From the NCBI RefSeq assembly GCF_000012885.1, contig NC_007498.2:1302001-1366000 (forward strand): a stretch of DNA of 64,000 nt, written 5' to 3'. The notes below the pieces were generated by a model. The model was not told the DNA's origin. It did not search any database and saw nothing but the letters and a program-made list of their open reading frames with translations. This document shows positions 43,304 through 51,039 of this stretch, in pieces; the first letter of the stretch is position 1; the number at the start of each line of letters is the position of its first letter. The DNA comes from Syntrophotalea carbinolica DSM 2380. GTDB lineage: Bacteria; Desulfobacterota; Desulfuromonadia; Desulfuromonadales; Syntrophotaleaceae. A program made the translations under genes and the position numbers.

Positions 43304-43726
43304 CTAAGCCGGCAACGGGTGCCGGGTTTTGTACTGGCTTTTTTCCAGAACGACCTGGATGGCGCGGTTGGTGGCCGGGGCGAACAGGACAGGCGCCATC
43401 AGGTTAAGGGTGACCTTACGGTCAGGCGGCACTGTGACGACGGCCAGGGCATGGCAATCATCATCTGTGCCGATGCCGAGTTTGGCACGTTCCCGAGCAT
43501 CCGGTACAACTTTGTAGTCGAGGAAAAAGTTGGTCGGATCGGTCAATACGAAAGCGAGATCCGGTTCTTCGACGCTTTGGATCCAGAACAGCGGCCCGTT
43601 TTTGCGGTTGGGCATAACGATGAAGTCGCGCAGGTTCTCGAAACCGATCAGCCCATCGACGAACAGCACGGTGTTTTCCGGATCGAACTCGACCTCGCCA
43701 AAGCGTGTCATGATGGTTTTTTTCAT
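43304..43726 (-). CDS. fliW: Flagellar assembly factor FliW
   Basis: 140 residues from the ATG at 43726, overlapping the csrA stop by 4 bp. Typical beta-barrel pattern: TRFGEVEFDPENTVLFVDGLIGFEN, PLFWIQSVEEPDLAFVLTDP, and LNLMAPVLFAPATNRAIQVVLEKSQY. FliW binds CsrA and blocks it; when flagellin accumulates, it takes FliW away and CsrA then represses flagellin translation. The csrA-fliW pair here, and GGA motifs in both flagellin leaders, fit that circuit. Confidence 0.96.
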   Translation of the reverse strand: MKKTIMTRFGEVEFDPENTVLFVDGLIGFENLRDFIVMPNRKNGPLFWIQSVEEPDLAFVLTDPTNFFLDYKVVPDARERAKLGIGTDDDCHALAVVTVPPDRKVTLNLMAPVLFAPATNRAIQVVLEKSQYKTRHPLPA

Positions 43727-43962
43727 AGCGACTCCTTCTTCCCCATGGCTGAAGTCAGCATATCGAGATCGGCAAGGTTCCACTGGCTGGCCTCCCTGTT
43801 TTCAAGGCAGATGCGGTCGTAGATTTCCTGGCGGTAGATTTTTTTGCCGGAGGGGGCTTCGATGCCGATACGGATGCCGGCCCCCTTGGTTTCTATGAAG
43901 GTAATTTTGATGTCGTCCCCGATGACGATACCTTCACCGGGTTTTCTGGTCAGAACCAGCAT
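43723..43962 (-). CDS. csrA: Translational regulator CsrA
   Basis: 79 residues from the ATG at 43962, giving the canonical MLVLTRKPGEGIVIGDDI and having SD GGAGG five bases upstream; the ATG at 43974 would overlap that SD. Core beta strands, including GIRIGIEAPSGKKIYRQEIY, are intact, with the RNA-binding Arg in the C-terminal part (VYREEIY-like). The tail of about 25 residues is longer than in E. coli, as in FliW-controlled CsrA proteins. CsrA represses translation by binding GGA near the SD; its own leader carries such a site. Confidence 0.95.
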   Translation of the reverse strand: MLVLTRKPGEGIVIGDDIKITFIETKGAGIRIGIEAPSGKKIYRQEIYDRICLENREASQWNLADLDMLTSAMGKKESL

Positions 43963-43966
43963 GTCG

Positions 43967-44002
43967 CCCTCCATGGCTTCGCTGGACCCTTCTCCAAGGG
44001 TC
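43967..44002 (-). promoter_or_regulatory. Predicted dual CsrA site in the csrA leader (autoregulation)
   Basis: In the mRNA, a perfect 7-bp stem GACCCTT/AAGGGTC (43985-43991 with 43996-44002) closes the tetraloop GGAG. A second GGA lies in the csrA SD (43967-43972), 23 nt downstream. Same geometry as in the two flagellin leaders. Confidence 0.6.
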
Positions 44003-44081
44003 GTGTATGAGGGGTCGGCGGGGTTAAGTAATGCCCGCGACTGTGTGGCCGGATGTTTCCTTCACGGTGGCTGCGGATCGC

Positions 44082-44972
44082 TTAGAGGTAGTCGAGAATG
44101 GACAATTGGCTGATCTTGGCAGTCACACTCAGGGCTGCTTGCAAGGCCTGTTCCTGTTGAGCCAGATCGGAGTACGCTTCAATGATGTCGGCGTCCCGGT
44201 AGCCGGAAAGTTTAACTTCCATGCTGTCGGTGAATTCCTGCATGCGTACCCCGGCTTCTTCGACGCGTACCGCGGTGGTGCCCATTTTACTACGGTATCC
44301 GCGGACCTGATCGGCACCGGTTTCCAGATCATCCAGCCGGGTAAGGGCCTGCTGTGTATCCAGGGCGCCGAGGTTCTGTTCAAGGTCGGAAAGCAATGCA
44401 AGAATGTTGAGGCCACCGTCGCTGCCCCCGAAAAGTTCCGCGCCCGTGAGATTGGTGACGACTTTTTGACCGGGACCGATCTGCAGTTCCGTATGGTTGC
44501 CGTCCCCCTGATAGTCGGTGGGGTCCATCGGATCGGGGAAGGGTTGGGTATCCGTCTTGAAGCCTGCAAACAGATATTTGCCTTCGACCTGGGTGTTGGC
44601 CAGGGCGAAGGCTTCTTCCCTCAGGCTGGTCATCTGCTGTCCATAGGCCGCGATTTCCCCATCGCCGAGGGAGCCATTGCCGGCGGCCAGGACCAGTTCC
44701 TTGGCTTGCACCATCAGGTTTTCCAGCTGATCCAGGGTCGAATCCTGATTGTCGAGATAGTTGGTGGCCGCAACAACGGTGCTTTGAAACCGTTCGCCGC
44801 TACGGATCTGGCTCTGTGCATTGATGACCGGGGCCACGGCGGACGGATCGTCCGAAGAGGTGTTCAGTTTGATGCCGCTGGCGGCCGTCTCCTGATATTG
44901 CTGCATCTTGGCGGTCGAACGACTTATCTGCGACTGGAGCGTCCGGTATGTGGCGGTCAAGGTGGTTTTCAT
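44082..44972 (-). CDS. flgL: Hook-filament junction protein FlgL (HAP3)
   Basis: 296 residues. A flagellin-like N-terminal helix (TATYRTLQSQISRSTAKMQQ, then ASGIKLNTSSDDPSAVAPVI) and C-terminal helix (IIEAYSDLAQQEQALQAALS) are diagnostic. FlgL links FlgK to the filament. It is exported with FlgN as chaperone, the gene of which is two genes upstream. A 247-bp structured gap separates it from flgK. Confidence 0.95.
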   Translation of the reverse strand: MKTTLTATYRTLQSQISRSTAKMQQYQETAASGIKLNTSSDDPSAVAPVINAQSQIRSGERFQSTVVAATNYLDNQDSTLDQLENLMVQAKELVLAAGNGSLGDGEIAAYGQQMTSLREEAFALANTQVEGKYLFAGFKTDTQPFPDPMDPTDYQGDGNHTELQIGPGQKVVTNLTGAELFGGSDGGLNILALLSDLEQNLGALDTQQALTRLDDLETGADQVRGYRSKMGTTAVRVEEAGVRMQEFTDSMEVKLSGYRDADIIEAYSDLAQQEQALQAALSVTAKISQLSILDYL

Positions 44973-45041
44973 GGCCTGCCTCGTTGGTTATTACGGAAGT
45001 TGGCTTGACGCGAAGGAGGTTATCCCTGGCTGCTGTAGCTA

Positions 45042-45070
45042 GTGTGCATCCGGAAACTCAGGATGCACAC
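45042..45070. other. Perfect hairpin in the flgK-flgL gap
   Basis: A 10-bp perfect inverted repeat GTGTGCATCC / GGATGCACAC with a 9-nt loop, about 70 bases before the flgL ATG. No U-run follows, so it is more likely an RNA structure or protein site than a terminator. A copy of GCGTAGTTTT starts right next to it (45072-45081) and recurs at 45139-45148. Confidence 0.6.
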
Positions 45071-45125
45071 TGCGTAGTTTTCATAAGGGAAACGAGTGAT
45101 TTTTCCCAAGGTCAAGAAAATCGAG

Positions 45126-45167
45126 CACTTGCGCGGAGGCGTAGTTTTTACGCCGCACAAGCAAGTG
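45126..45167. other. Nested stem structure in the flgK-flgL gap
   Basis: An outer stem CACTTGC/GCAAGTG (45126-45132 with 45161-45167) encloses an inner stem GGCGTA/TACGCC (45138-45143 with 45149-45154). Located 53 bases past the flgK stop. Together with the hairpin at 45042 it makes a strongly folded intercistronic region that could protect mRNA ends or set the flgK to flgL ratio. Confidence 0.55.
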
Positions 45168-45219
45168 AGAAGATTGACGCAGAGATTGGGGAAAAGGCCC
45201 GTTTCCGGACGAAAACTAG

Positions 45220-46614
45220 CTAACGTTTGAGGCTCAGGACCGTATCCATCATCTCATCAACGGTGGTCAATAATTTGGCCGAAGCCTCGAATCCCCGCTG
45301 GTATTGGATCAGGTTGATCATCTCTTCTTCCAGGGAGACCCCGACCTTGCTGTCGCGGAGGTTCTCCAGTTGCAGCATGGTATCTTCCAGGCCGGTCACG
45401 GAGAGTTGGTTCTGCGCGCTTTCCAGGCCGATATCGGAGGCGATCTTGGCGTAAAAGGTGCCGAAACTGTGCGCGCCATCCATGGTCTTGGCGTTTTTAA
45501 GTTCCGTCATAAGCAGGGCATTGGTGTTGTCGCCCACGGCTGACGATTGCCCCGCGGCCACCTGGTTGCTTGCCGTCAGGGCGACTTCGATACCGGCTGC
45601 TGCTCCGGACCAGGGATCGGCACCTCCGCTGATCGAAAGGCTGAAAAAGTCCTGGCCGGTAGAGCCGTCGAGACCGGTGCCGCCGGCATGAAGGGTGTTG
45701 ACTTCCGTAGACAGGGTATAGGCCAGCCGGTCGAGATTGTCCTGTACCTGGGGAATAAACTGATCCCGCAGGTTCAGCAGGCCTTTGAATTCCCCTCCGA
45801 GGCCATTGGCGTCGACCGGTCGGGTGGTGGTGCCGAGGTTCAATTGCAGTTCGGAGCCCGTGGCGGTTGCTGTCGCTTCCAGGGAAAACGCCCGATTGCC
45901 GCTGATCAGTGGCAAGCCGGTCGGCAGTTGCACGCTGACGTTGCCGTCGTTGTTCTCGTAGGATTGAGTGCCGAGGCTGAAAGACAGTTCTTCGAGCAGT
46001 GCATCTCGTCCGTCACGATCGGCATTGGCGTTGATGCCGGTGCTTTCGAGGGTGGTGATGCGCTGATTGTAGTCGGCGACCTGTGCCAGCTTTTGATTGA
46101 TTTCAGCCAATTTGGAAGTCAGGGCTTCATCCACTTGAGATGACAGATCGGCCAGATCCTGTGACATGCTGTGAAAGCTGTCGGCGAGAAGCGTTCCGTA
46201 TTGCAGTACCGTATCGCGTTCAACACTGCCGTCGGGAGTAACGGAGAGCTGTTCCCAGCCGTCGAAGAACTGATCGATTTTAGCGGTCAGATTGTCGTTA
46301 CCGAGATTGAAGATGGTTTCCATTTCGGCAAGCGGCGTGGTTTGGGCCGACTGCTCGCCGAGGCCGCTGTTTTTATCGAGGATCTGGCGGTTTAAAAACG
46401 TATCTTCGGCCCGTTGAATGTTGTTGGCAGTAACCCCGCGGCCGATTTGAAAGCCGCGGAAGTTGAGGGCCGGGACCGTTCCTAAATCGACGCTCTGGCG
46501 GGAGTAGCCATCCGTGTTGACGTTGGCGATATTGTTGCCGGTTACGTCAAGCAGGGTCTGATGCGTGGCGAGGCTGGTTTTCCCGAGATTCAGGGCATCG
46601 GTAAGGCCGCTCAT
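45220..46614 (-). CDS. flgK: Hook-associated protein FlgK (HAP1)
   Basis: 464 residues. N-terminal GLTDALNLGKTSLATHQTLL and NIANVNTDGYSRQSVDL (rod/hook N-domain), and C-terminal EEEMINLIQYQRGFEASAKL and VDEMMDTVLSLKR, are diagnostic. FlgK is the first junction protein between hook and filament. It overlaps no gene but is one base from flgN. Part of the flgM-flgN-flgK-flgL unit under a sigma-28 site. Confidence 0.96.
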   Translation of the reverse strand: MSGLTDALNLGKTSLATHQTLLDVTGNNIANVNTDGYSRQSVDLGTVPALNFRGFQIGRGVTANNIQRAEDTFLNRQILDKNSGLGEQSAQTTPLAEMETIFNLGNDNLTAKIDQFFDGWEQLSVTPDGSVERDTVLQYGTLLADSFHSMSQDLADLSSQVDEALTSKLAEINQKLAQVADYNQRITTLESTGINANADRDGRDALLEELSFSLGTQSYENNDGNVSVQLPTGLPLISGNRAFSLEATATATGSELQLNLGTTTRPVDANGLGGEFKGLLNLRDQFIPQVQDNLDRLAYTLSTEVNTLHAGGTGLDGSTGQDFFSLSISGGADPWSGAAAGIEVALTASNQVAAGQSSAVGDNTNALLMTELKNAKTMDGAHSFGTFYAKIASDIGLESAQNQLSVTGLEDTMLQLENLRDSKVGVSLEEEMINLIQYQRGFEASAKLLTTVDEMMDTVLSLKR

Positions 46615-46615
46615 G

Positions 46616-46975
46616 TCAGATCCTTCCTGAGAGCAGGGCGCCGCCGTAGGTCACCTGGCGGGGTGCCGCACTAGAACCGTAAAGAGTATCGGAGGTCTGC
46701 TGTCCGAAAAAGCCCATGAGGTCCCTGACCCAGCGCAGCGCAGCCCAGAAAAGGTAGGCGTTGCGGCGGTTTTCTTCGCGCACGGTTTTGGCCAGTTCCT
46801 GCACCTGCGGATCGTCCAGGTTTTCCTGCTGCAGGTCGATGCCGGCGAGGAGTTGCTCTTTTTCCCGTACCGTGGCAAGCATCTCCTCGATGCGCAAGGC
46901 CTTGGCGTGCTCGCGTTCCTGAAGGATCAGGGCATGCAGCTGCAGCAGCTGCTCGATGACATTCCGGTGCATCAT
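46616..46975 (-). CDS. flgN: Export chaperone FlgN
   Basis: 119 residues, helical and rich in Glu/Gln/Leu, with the FlgN-type pattern of heptads (EQLLQLHALILQEREHAKAL; REKEQLLAGIDLQQENLD) and the C-terminal helix NRRNAYLFWAALRWVRDLM. FlgN chaperones FlgK and FlgL, the next two genes. It overlaps flgM by 4 bp (ATGA) and lies one base from flgK. Family assignment rests on pattern plus position. Confidence 0.88.
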   Translation of the reverse strand: MMHRNVIEQLLQLHALILQEREHAKALRIEEMLATVREKEQLLAGIDLQQENLDDPQVQELAKTVREENRRNAYLFWAALRWVRDLMGFFGQQTSDTLYGSSAAPRQVTYGGALLSGRI

Positions 46976-47271
46976 TTGGACGGATTTTCGGCCAGGAATT
47001 TAAGCAGGCTGGCGGCTACTTTGGTGGAATCCGGGCTGTAGCTGCCGTCGGCGATCTGCTCTTTCAGCGACTGTAATTTTTCGGCGCGCGCCGTTTCGCT
47101 CGTGGCAGAGGTTTCACGGGTACGCATGGTTTCGGCGATCACCGAGGAAAACTGCACCCGGTCGATGCTGTTTTGCGCGGCCTTGTCGCCTTTTTGGGCC
47201 TTGTCGGTTTTTTTGACCCGGTCGATGGGGCCAATGTTGTTAAAGCCGTTGCCGTTGATTTTTATGGTCAT
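46972..47271 (-). CDS. flgM: Anti-sigma-28 factor FlgM
   Basis: 99 residues. A disordered N-terminus with the FlgM-type start (MTIKINGNGF), then the C-terminal sigma-binding helices (RAEKLQSLKEQIADGSYSPDSTKVAASLLKFL). FlgM holds FliA inactive until it is exported through the finished hook. SD GGGAGG before the ATG, and an almost perfect sigma-28 promoter about 90 bases upstream gives the usual negative feedback. Confidence 0.94.
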   Translation of the reverse strand: MTIKINGNGFNNIGPIDRVKKTDKAQKGDKAAQNSIDRVQFSSVIAETMRTRETSATSETARAEKLQSLKEQIADGSYSPDSTKVAASLLKFLAENPSK

Positions 47272-47367
47272 GGTTCTACCCTCCCTGTGAGCCGGTCGGT
47301 CGAGGCTGTAAGGGGCGTTGGTGGAAAATATCCGTCGGTATCCCGTTTCAGGGGTTTCCTATACAAC

Positions 47368-47395
47368 ATATCGGCGGCGGTGTGTAAAAACTTTA
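47368..47395 (-). promoter_or_regulatory. Sigma-28 promoter of flgM-flgN-flgK-flgL
   Basis: On the minus strand TAAAGTTT (47388-47395), a 12-nt spacer and GCCGATAT (47368-47375): 15 of 16 consensus bases, spacer one longer than standard. The boxes are identical to those before flagellin 2. Confidence 0.87.
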
Positions 47396-47442
47396 GGCTT
47401 TATTTTATAAAAAGTGAAAAAAGTCAGGAAATTTATTGCAGG

Positions 47443-47769
47443 TCAGTCTTCATCTTTTCCCGATACCTTGATTGCCAGCTGTTTGTAAAGGCTTTCGGCG
47501 ATACCGATGCCTTGGGTACGCGACATCTGCATGGCCACTTCCTGATCCATCAGGTCGCGGAACATCTCCTGGTCGTTGCCTTCACCCAGCAGTCCGTCCT
47601 TGGGGATTGTGCTGCGCATCTCTTTGAGCATGCTTTTCAGCATGATGGCTTCAAAGTCCTGGCAGCTTTTGCGCAAGCTTTCGGCTTCGTTGCGCGGACC
47701 GGTGGAAACGGTGCGCATCTGACCGCCGCTTGCGGCCAGCGCGACTGCAGGATTGATGATGTTCGACAT
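47443..47769 (-). CDS. flgJ: Rod-binding protein FlgJ, N-terminal domain only
   Basis: 108 residues from the ATG at 47769 (SD GGGAGG). It has the rod-binding domain: SLRKSCQDFEAIMLKSMLKEM, then MFRDLMDQEVAMQMSRTQGIGIAESLY. The C-terminal muramidase domain found in enterobacterial FlgJ is absent, as in many other phyla, so another enzyme must open the peptidoglycan. It stands 555 bp from flgI across the large heptamer array. Confidence 0.93.
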   Translation of the reverse strand: MSNIINPAVALAASGGQMRTVSTGPRNEAESLRKSCQDFEAIMLKSMLKEMRSTIPKDGLLGEGNDQEMFRDLMDQEVAMQMSRTQGIGIAESLYKQLAIKVSGKDED

Positions 47770-47874
47770 GCTTTTGCCTCCCGTTAAGGTACTGGATACG
47801 AAATGTTTCCGTATCTTGCTATCTCTTCGGCATAAGGCAGGCAAAGGTTTAGCGGAAAGGTGCGAGGGGAAAGG

Positions 47875-48301
47875 TCACTGGTCACTGGTCACTGGTCACT
47901 GGTCACTGGTCACTGGTCACTGGTCACTGGTCACTGGTCACTGGTCACTGGTCACTGGTCACTGGTCACTGGTCACTGGTCACTGGTCACTGGTCACTGG
48001 TCACTGGTCACTGGTCACTGGTCACTGGTCACTGGTCACTGGTCACTGGTCACTGGTCACTGGTCACTGGTCACTGGTCACTGGTCACTGGTCACTGGTC
48101 ACTGGACACTGGACACTGGACACTGGACACTGGACACTGGACACTGGACACTGGACACTGGACACTGGACACTGGACACTGGACACTGGACAAATGACAA
48201 ATGACAAATGACAAATGACAAATGACAAATGACAAATGACAAATGACAAATGACAAATGACAAATGACAAATGACAAATGACAAATGACAAATGACAAAT
48301 G
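47875..48301. repeat. Large heptamer tandem array, 61 units in three blocks
   Basis: Exactly 427 bp of uninterrupted 7-bp units, all in one phase: TCACTGG 33 times (47875-48105), ACACTGG 12 times (48106-48189), ACAAATG 16 times (48190-48301). Each block is perfectly uniform and the transitions change one to three bases of the unit. It lies between the flgI stop (48325) and flgJ within one operon. No spacers, so it is not a CRISPR array; open frames across it are artefacts of a 7-mer read in three frames. Confidence 0.98.
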
Positions 48302-48324
48302 ACACCGCATTAGCGGCTGACGCC

Positions 48325-49428
48325 TTACAGAACCACCAACTCCGCATGCAGCGCGCCGGCTGCCTTGATGGCTTGAAAGATGGCGATAAGGTCGCGGGGC
48401 GTGGCGCCGATGGCATTAAGGGCGCGGGCCACATCGCCGATACTGACGCCCATTTCCATCACCACCAGGTTGCCGTTATCCTCACTGACTTCCATGGAGG
48501 TATCTGGGACGACGACGGTTTCCCCCTCGGAAAAGGGCAGGGGCTGGGATACCTGGTCGTTTTCGCTGATGATGAGATTGAGGTTGCCGTGGGATACGGC
48601 AACGGTGGCGATGCGCACATCTTCACCCATGACGATGGTACCGGTTTTTTCGTTGACGACGATGCGGGCCATGCTGTCGGGACGAATGTTGAGGCTCTCA
48701 AGATCGGCGATAAAATGGATCGGCTCGTTTTGCTGGTCTTCAGGGATGGTGATTTTAAGGCTGCCGCTGTCTTCGGCACGGGCCAGCGTCTTTTGGAAAT
48801 GCTTGTTGATGGCTTGGGCCATGCGGGTGACGGTGGTGAAATCCGGGTTGGTCAGCTGGTAGTGCAGTTCGGCGCCCGGAGTCAGACGAAAGGGCACTTC
48901 CCGTTCGACCAGAGCGCCGCCGGGGATCCGGCCCACGGTGGGGTGGTTTTTCTGCACGGTGGCGGCTTTGCCACCGAAAGCCAGGGCGCCTACCGCCAGC
49001 GGTCCCTGGGCGACGGCGTAGATTTTGCCGTCAGCGCCCTTCAGGGGGGTCATGAGCAGACTGCCGCCCACCAGACTGTCGGCATCGCCGATGGAGGAAA
49101 CCAGCACGTCGATGGTCGATCCGGTTTTGGAAAAAGCGGGCAATTCCGCCGTAACGATCACGGCGGCGACATTGTCGACCTTGACGTCGTTGACGTCCAC
49201 CGTGACGCCGAGACGTTCCATCATATTCACCAGCGAGCGGACGGTAAATGCGGTGCTGTCGCTGTCGCCGCTGCCGTTGAGTCCGACCACCAGGCCGTAG
49301 CCGACCAGTTGGTTGCTGCGCACCCCCTGCAGGCGTGCAATGTCCTTGATGCGCGTGGCGCCGGCAGGTCCGGCGGCGGTGCACAGCATCAGGGTGAGAC
49401 AGAGCAGGGTGATGATAGGTCGCAGCAT
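48325..49428 (-). CDS. flgI: Flagellar P-ring protein FlgI
   Basis: 367 residues. A Sec signal peptide at 1-24 (LLCLTLMLCTAAGPAGA), then TRIKDIARLQGVRSNQLVGYG and GLNGSGDSD, the diagnostic FlgI start. The end, ATPRDLIAIFQAIKAAGALHAEL, is also typical. It forms the periplasmic P ring around the rod, indicating a Gram-negative envelope. Repeat arrays flank the gene on both sides. Confidence 0.97.
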   Translation of the reverse strand: MLRPIITLLCLTLMLCTAAGPAGATRIKDIARLQGVRSNQLVGYGLVVGLNGSGDSDSTAFTVRSLVNMMERLGVTVDVNDVKVDNVAAVIVTAELPAFSKTGSTIDVLVSSIGDADSLVGGSLLMTPLKGADGKIYAVAQGPLAVGALAFGGKAATVQKNHPTVGRIPGGALVEREVPFRLTPGAELHYQLTNPDFTTVTRMAQAINKHFQKTLARAEDSGSLKITIPEDQQNEPIHFIADLESLNIRPDSMARIVVNEKTGTIVMGEDVRIATVAVSHGNLNLIISENDQVSQPLPFSEGETVVVPDTSMEVSEDNGNLVVMEMGVSIGDVARALNAIGATPRDLIAIFQAIKAAGALHAELVVL

Positions 49429-49453
49429 ATGCTTGAATCCTTTAAAAAACCTG

Positions 49454-49593
49454 TGATTCGTGATTAGTGACTGGTGATTGCTGAAATTACTGAAAAACTC
49501 GTGATCCGTGATGAGATACCGGTAGCCAATGCCTGGTGTTAAGGATTTTCACTAATCACGAATAACTAATCACCAATCACCAATCACCAATCA
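49454..49593. repeat. Inverted pair of heptamer arrays between flgH and flgI
   Basis: Left arm 49454-49481: TGATTCG, TGATTAG, TGACTGG, TGATTGC; two further units at 49502-49515. Right arm 49552-49593: CTAATCA, CGAATAA, CTAATCA and CCAATCA three times. The arms are complementary: GTGATTCGTGATTAGTGA pairs with TCACTAATCACGAATAAC with one mismatch, giving an 18-bp stem with a loop of about 80 nt in the mRNA. Confidence 0.9.
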
Positions 49594-49607
49594 CTGGTTT
49601 ACAGCCT

Positions 49608-50303
49608 TTAAAACGGCCAGATATGGTCGAGTACCCGGGTCATCCAGCCTGGGCGTTGTTTGTCGCTGATGACGCCTTTGCCGGTGTAGGCGATTTTGGC
49701 GTCCAGGATATGTTTGGAGCTGACGACATTACGCGCGGAAATATCCTCGGGGCGGATGATGCCTTCTAGCAGAATGATCTGATCTTCCCGATTGACGGTC
49801 ACCGTTTTGCCGCCGGCAATACAAAGGTTGCCGTTGGGTAACTCTTCGATCACCTGCGCGGTGAGGGTGGCGACCAGATCCTCTTTGCGCGAGGTGCTGC
49901 CGGAGCCGTCGAATGCGTTCTCGTAACTGGTATCGATCAGGCTGGTCGGGTCGATGAATTTGTTGAGATTGCCGATGTTCCCTTCGATGCCGAACAGGTT
50001 GGTAAGGCCGGCGGACATGCTGCTGGAGCGTCCGGTGGCGGTGCTGGCTTGCTTGCTGGCACTGGCCTGTTCGTAAATGGCGACGGTCACGATATCTCCG
50101 ACACGCCGCGCTTTGTTGTCGCGGAACAGGCTTCCGCGGCCCTCGGTCCACAGCGAGCCGGGCGCCTGGGGCTGTTCCGGTTGTACCTGGCGGGCCGCAA
50201 TAGGCGCGCTGTGCGGTTGCGGTTCAACGATACGCTGTGTCACGCAGCCGACCAGCATCAGCAGTATCGGCAGGACAGCCCAGGTACGCATAGAGCGTTT
50301 CAT
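49608..50303 (-). CDS. flgH: Flagellar L-ring lipoprotein FlgH
   Basis: 231 residues. Lipoprotein signal peptide with lipobox LVGC (Cys20), then GSLWTEGRGSLFRDNKARRVGDIVTV, and near the end GIIRPEDISARNVVSSKHI and YTGKGVISDKQRPGW, all diagnostic. It forms the outer-membrane L ring. The stop of flgA lies one base before its start. Confidence 0.97.
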   Translation of the reverse strand: MKRSMRTWAVLPILLMLVGCVTQRIVEPQPHSAPIAARQVQPEQPQAPGSLWTEGRGSLFRDNKARRVGDIVTVAIYEQASASKQASTATGRSSSMSAGLTNLFGIEGNIGNLNKFIDPTSLIDTSYENAFDGSGSTSRKEDLVATLTAQVIEELPNGNLCIAGGKTVTVNREDQIILLEGIIRPEDISARNVVSSKHILDAKIAYTGKGVISDKQRPGWMTRVLDHIWPF

Positions 50304-50304
50304 C

Positions 50305-51027
50305 TTATAACTCCACTTCCACAGCCGAGGGTGCGGTGACGCGACAGAAAATTTCTTTTTTGGAACGGATATTTTTAACGCGGATGGTTTCGTCTGCGAT
50401 ACCGCTTTCTTGTGCCAGACCGCGGGTCGTGACGGTCAGGGCTCCCACGCTGGCTGTGATGGTGACCATGTCGCCTCGTTTGATCAGGGGCGGTGTCTCC
50501 AGACCGGTTTGAGTAAACGGGGCTCCCATGCGTACCGGACGGCGTAATTTTTTGCCGACCATCTGCTGCGCATCGAGGCAGGGCGCACGCAGCCCGGCGA
50601 GGTCCATCGTTACCATGGACAGGTCTTCGGCCTGGAGAATGGTGCCTCGGGGCAGGTCGGCGGCGGCCACGGCCACCGGTGCCAAAGCCTCCAGGTCGGC
50701 AAACAGGGTCATGTTCTTGACCACGGTACCGTTCGAACGCAGGATGAGGTTGAAACGGCGGCTGTCGAACAAACGCCTGCTGGAGGGCGTGACCTCCCAG
50801 CGCAGACGCCCGGCGGGGATCGCGAAGGGGGTTATCCTCTGTATCTCGCGCAGCCGGATCTGTGCCTGGGGATAGCGCTTCTGCTGGGTTTGCAGGTAGC
50901 TGGTCAGAACCTTGCGGATGTTTTCCTGTTCGATCTTAACGGTTTGTGAAGCGGCAAATACCGAAGGCACCGCCGTCACAAGCAGCAGGAAAACAGTCAG
51001 CAAACCGGTTCGTTGCGCAAAAGCCAT
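50305..51027 (-). CDS. flgA: P-ring assembly chaperone FlgA
   Basis: 240 residues. Signal peptide at about 1-26 (TVFLLLVTAVPSVFA). The C-terminal SAF-like part has LPRGTILQAEDLSMVTMDL, VGKKLRRPVRMGAPFTQTGL and GDMVTITASVGALTVTTRG. FlgA helps FlgI assemble in the periplasm. It lies between flgG and flgH, matching its role just before ring formation. Confidence 0.94.
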   Translation of the reverse strand: MAFAQRTGLLTVFLLLVTAVPSVFAASQTVKIEQENIRKVLTSYLQTQQKRYPQAQIRLREIQRITPFAIPAGRLRWEVTPSSRRLFDSRRFNLILRSNGTVVKNMTLFADLEALAPVAVAAADLPRGTILQAEDLSMVTMDLAGLRAPCLDAQQMVGKKLRRPVRMGAPFTQTGLETPPLIKRGDMVTITASVGALTVTTRGLAQESGIADETIRVKNIRSKKEIFCRVTAPSAVEVEL

Positions 51028-51039
51028 CCCGATGATTCC

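Noticed and set aside
47875-48301. Array considered as a CRISPR
   Set aside because: Units are 7 bp with no spacers, and no cas genes are near.
47753-48434. Several overlapping open frames with repeats such as SLVTGHW and VSSVQCP
   Set aside because: They only read the heptamer array: a 7-bp unit gives a 7-residue repeat in every frame without a stop. No SD or non-repeat domain supports a protein.
48292-49467. 391-residue plus-strand frame opposite flgI
   Set aside because: It starts inside the repeat array and mirrors FlgI codons; composition is His/Gly/Asp-rich as expected for a shadow frame.
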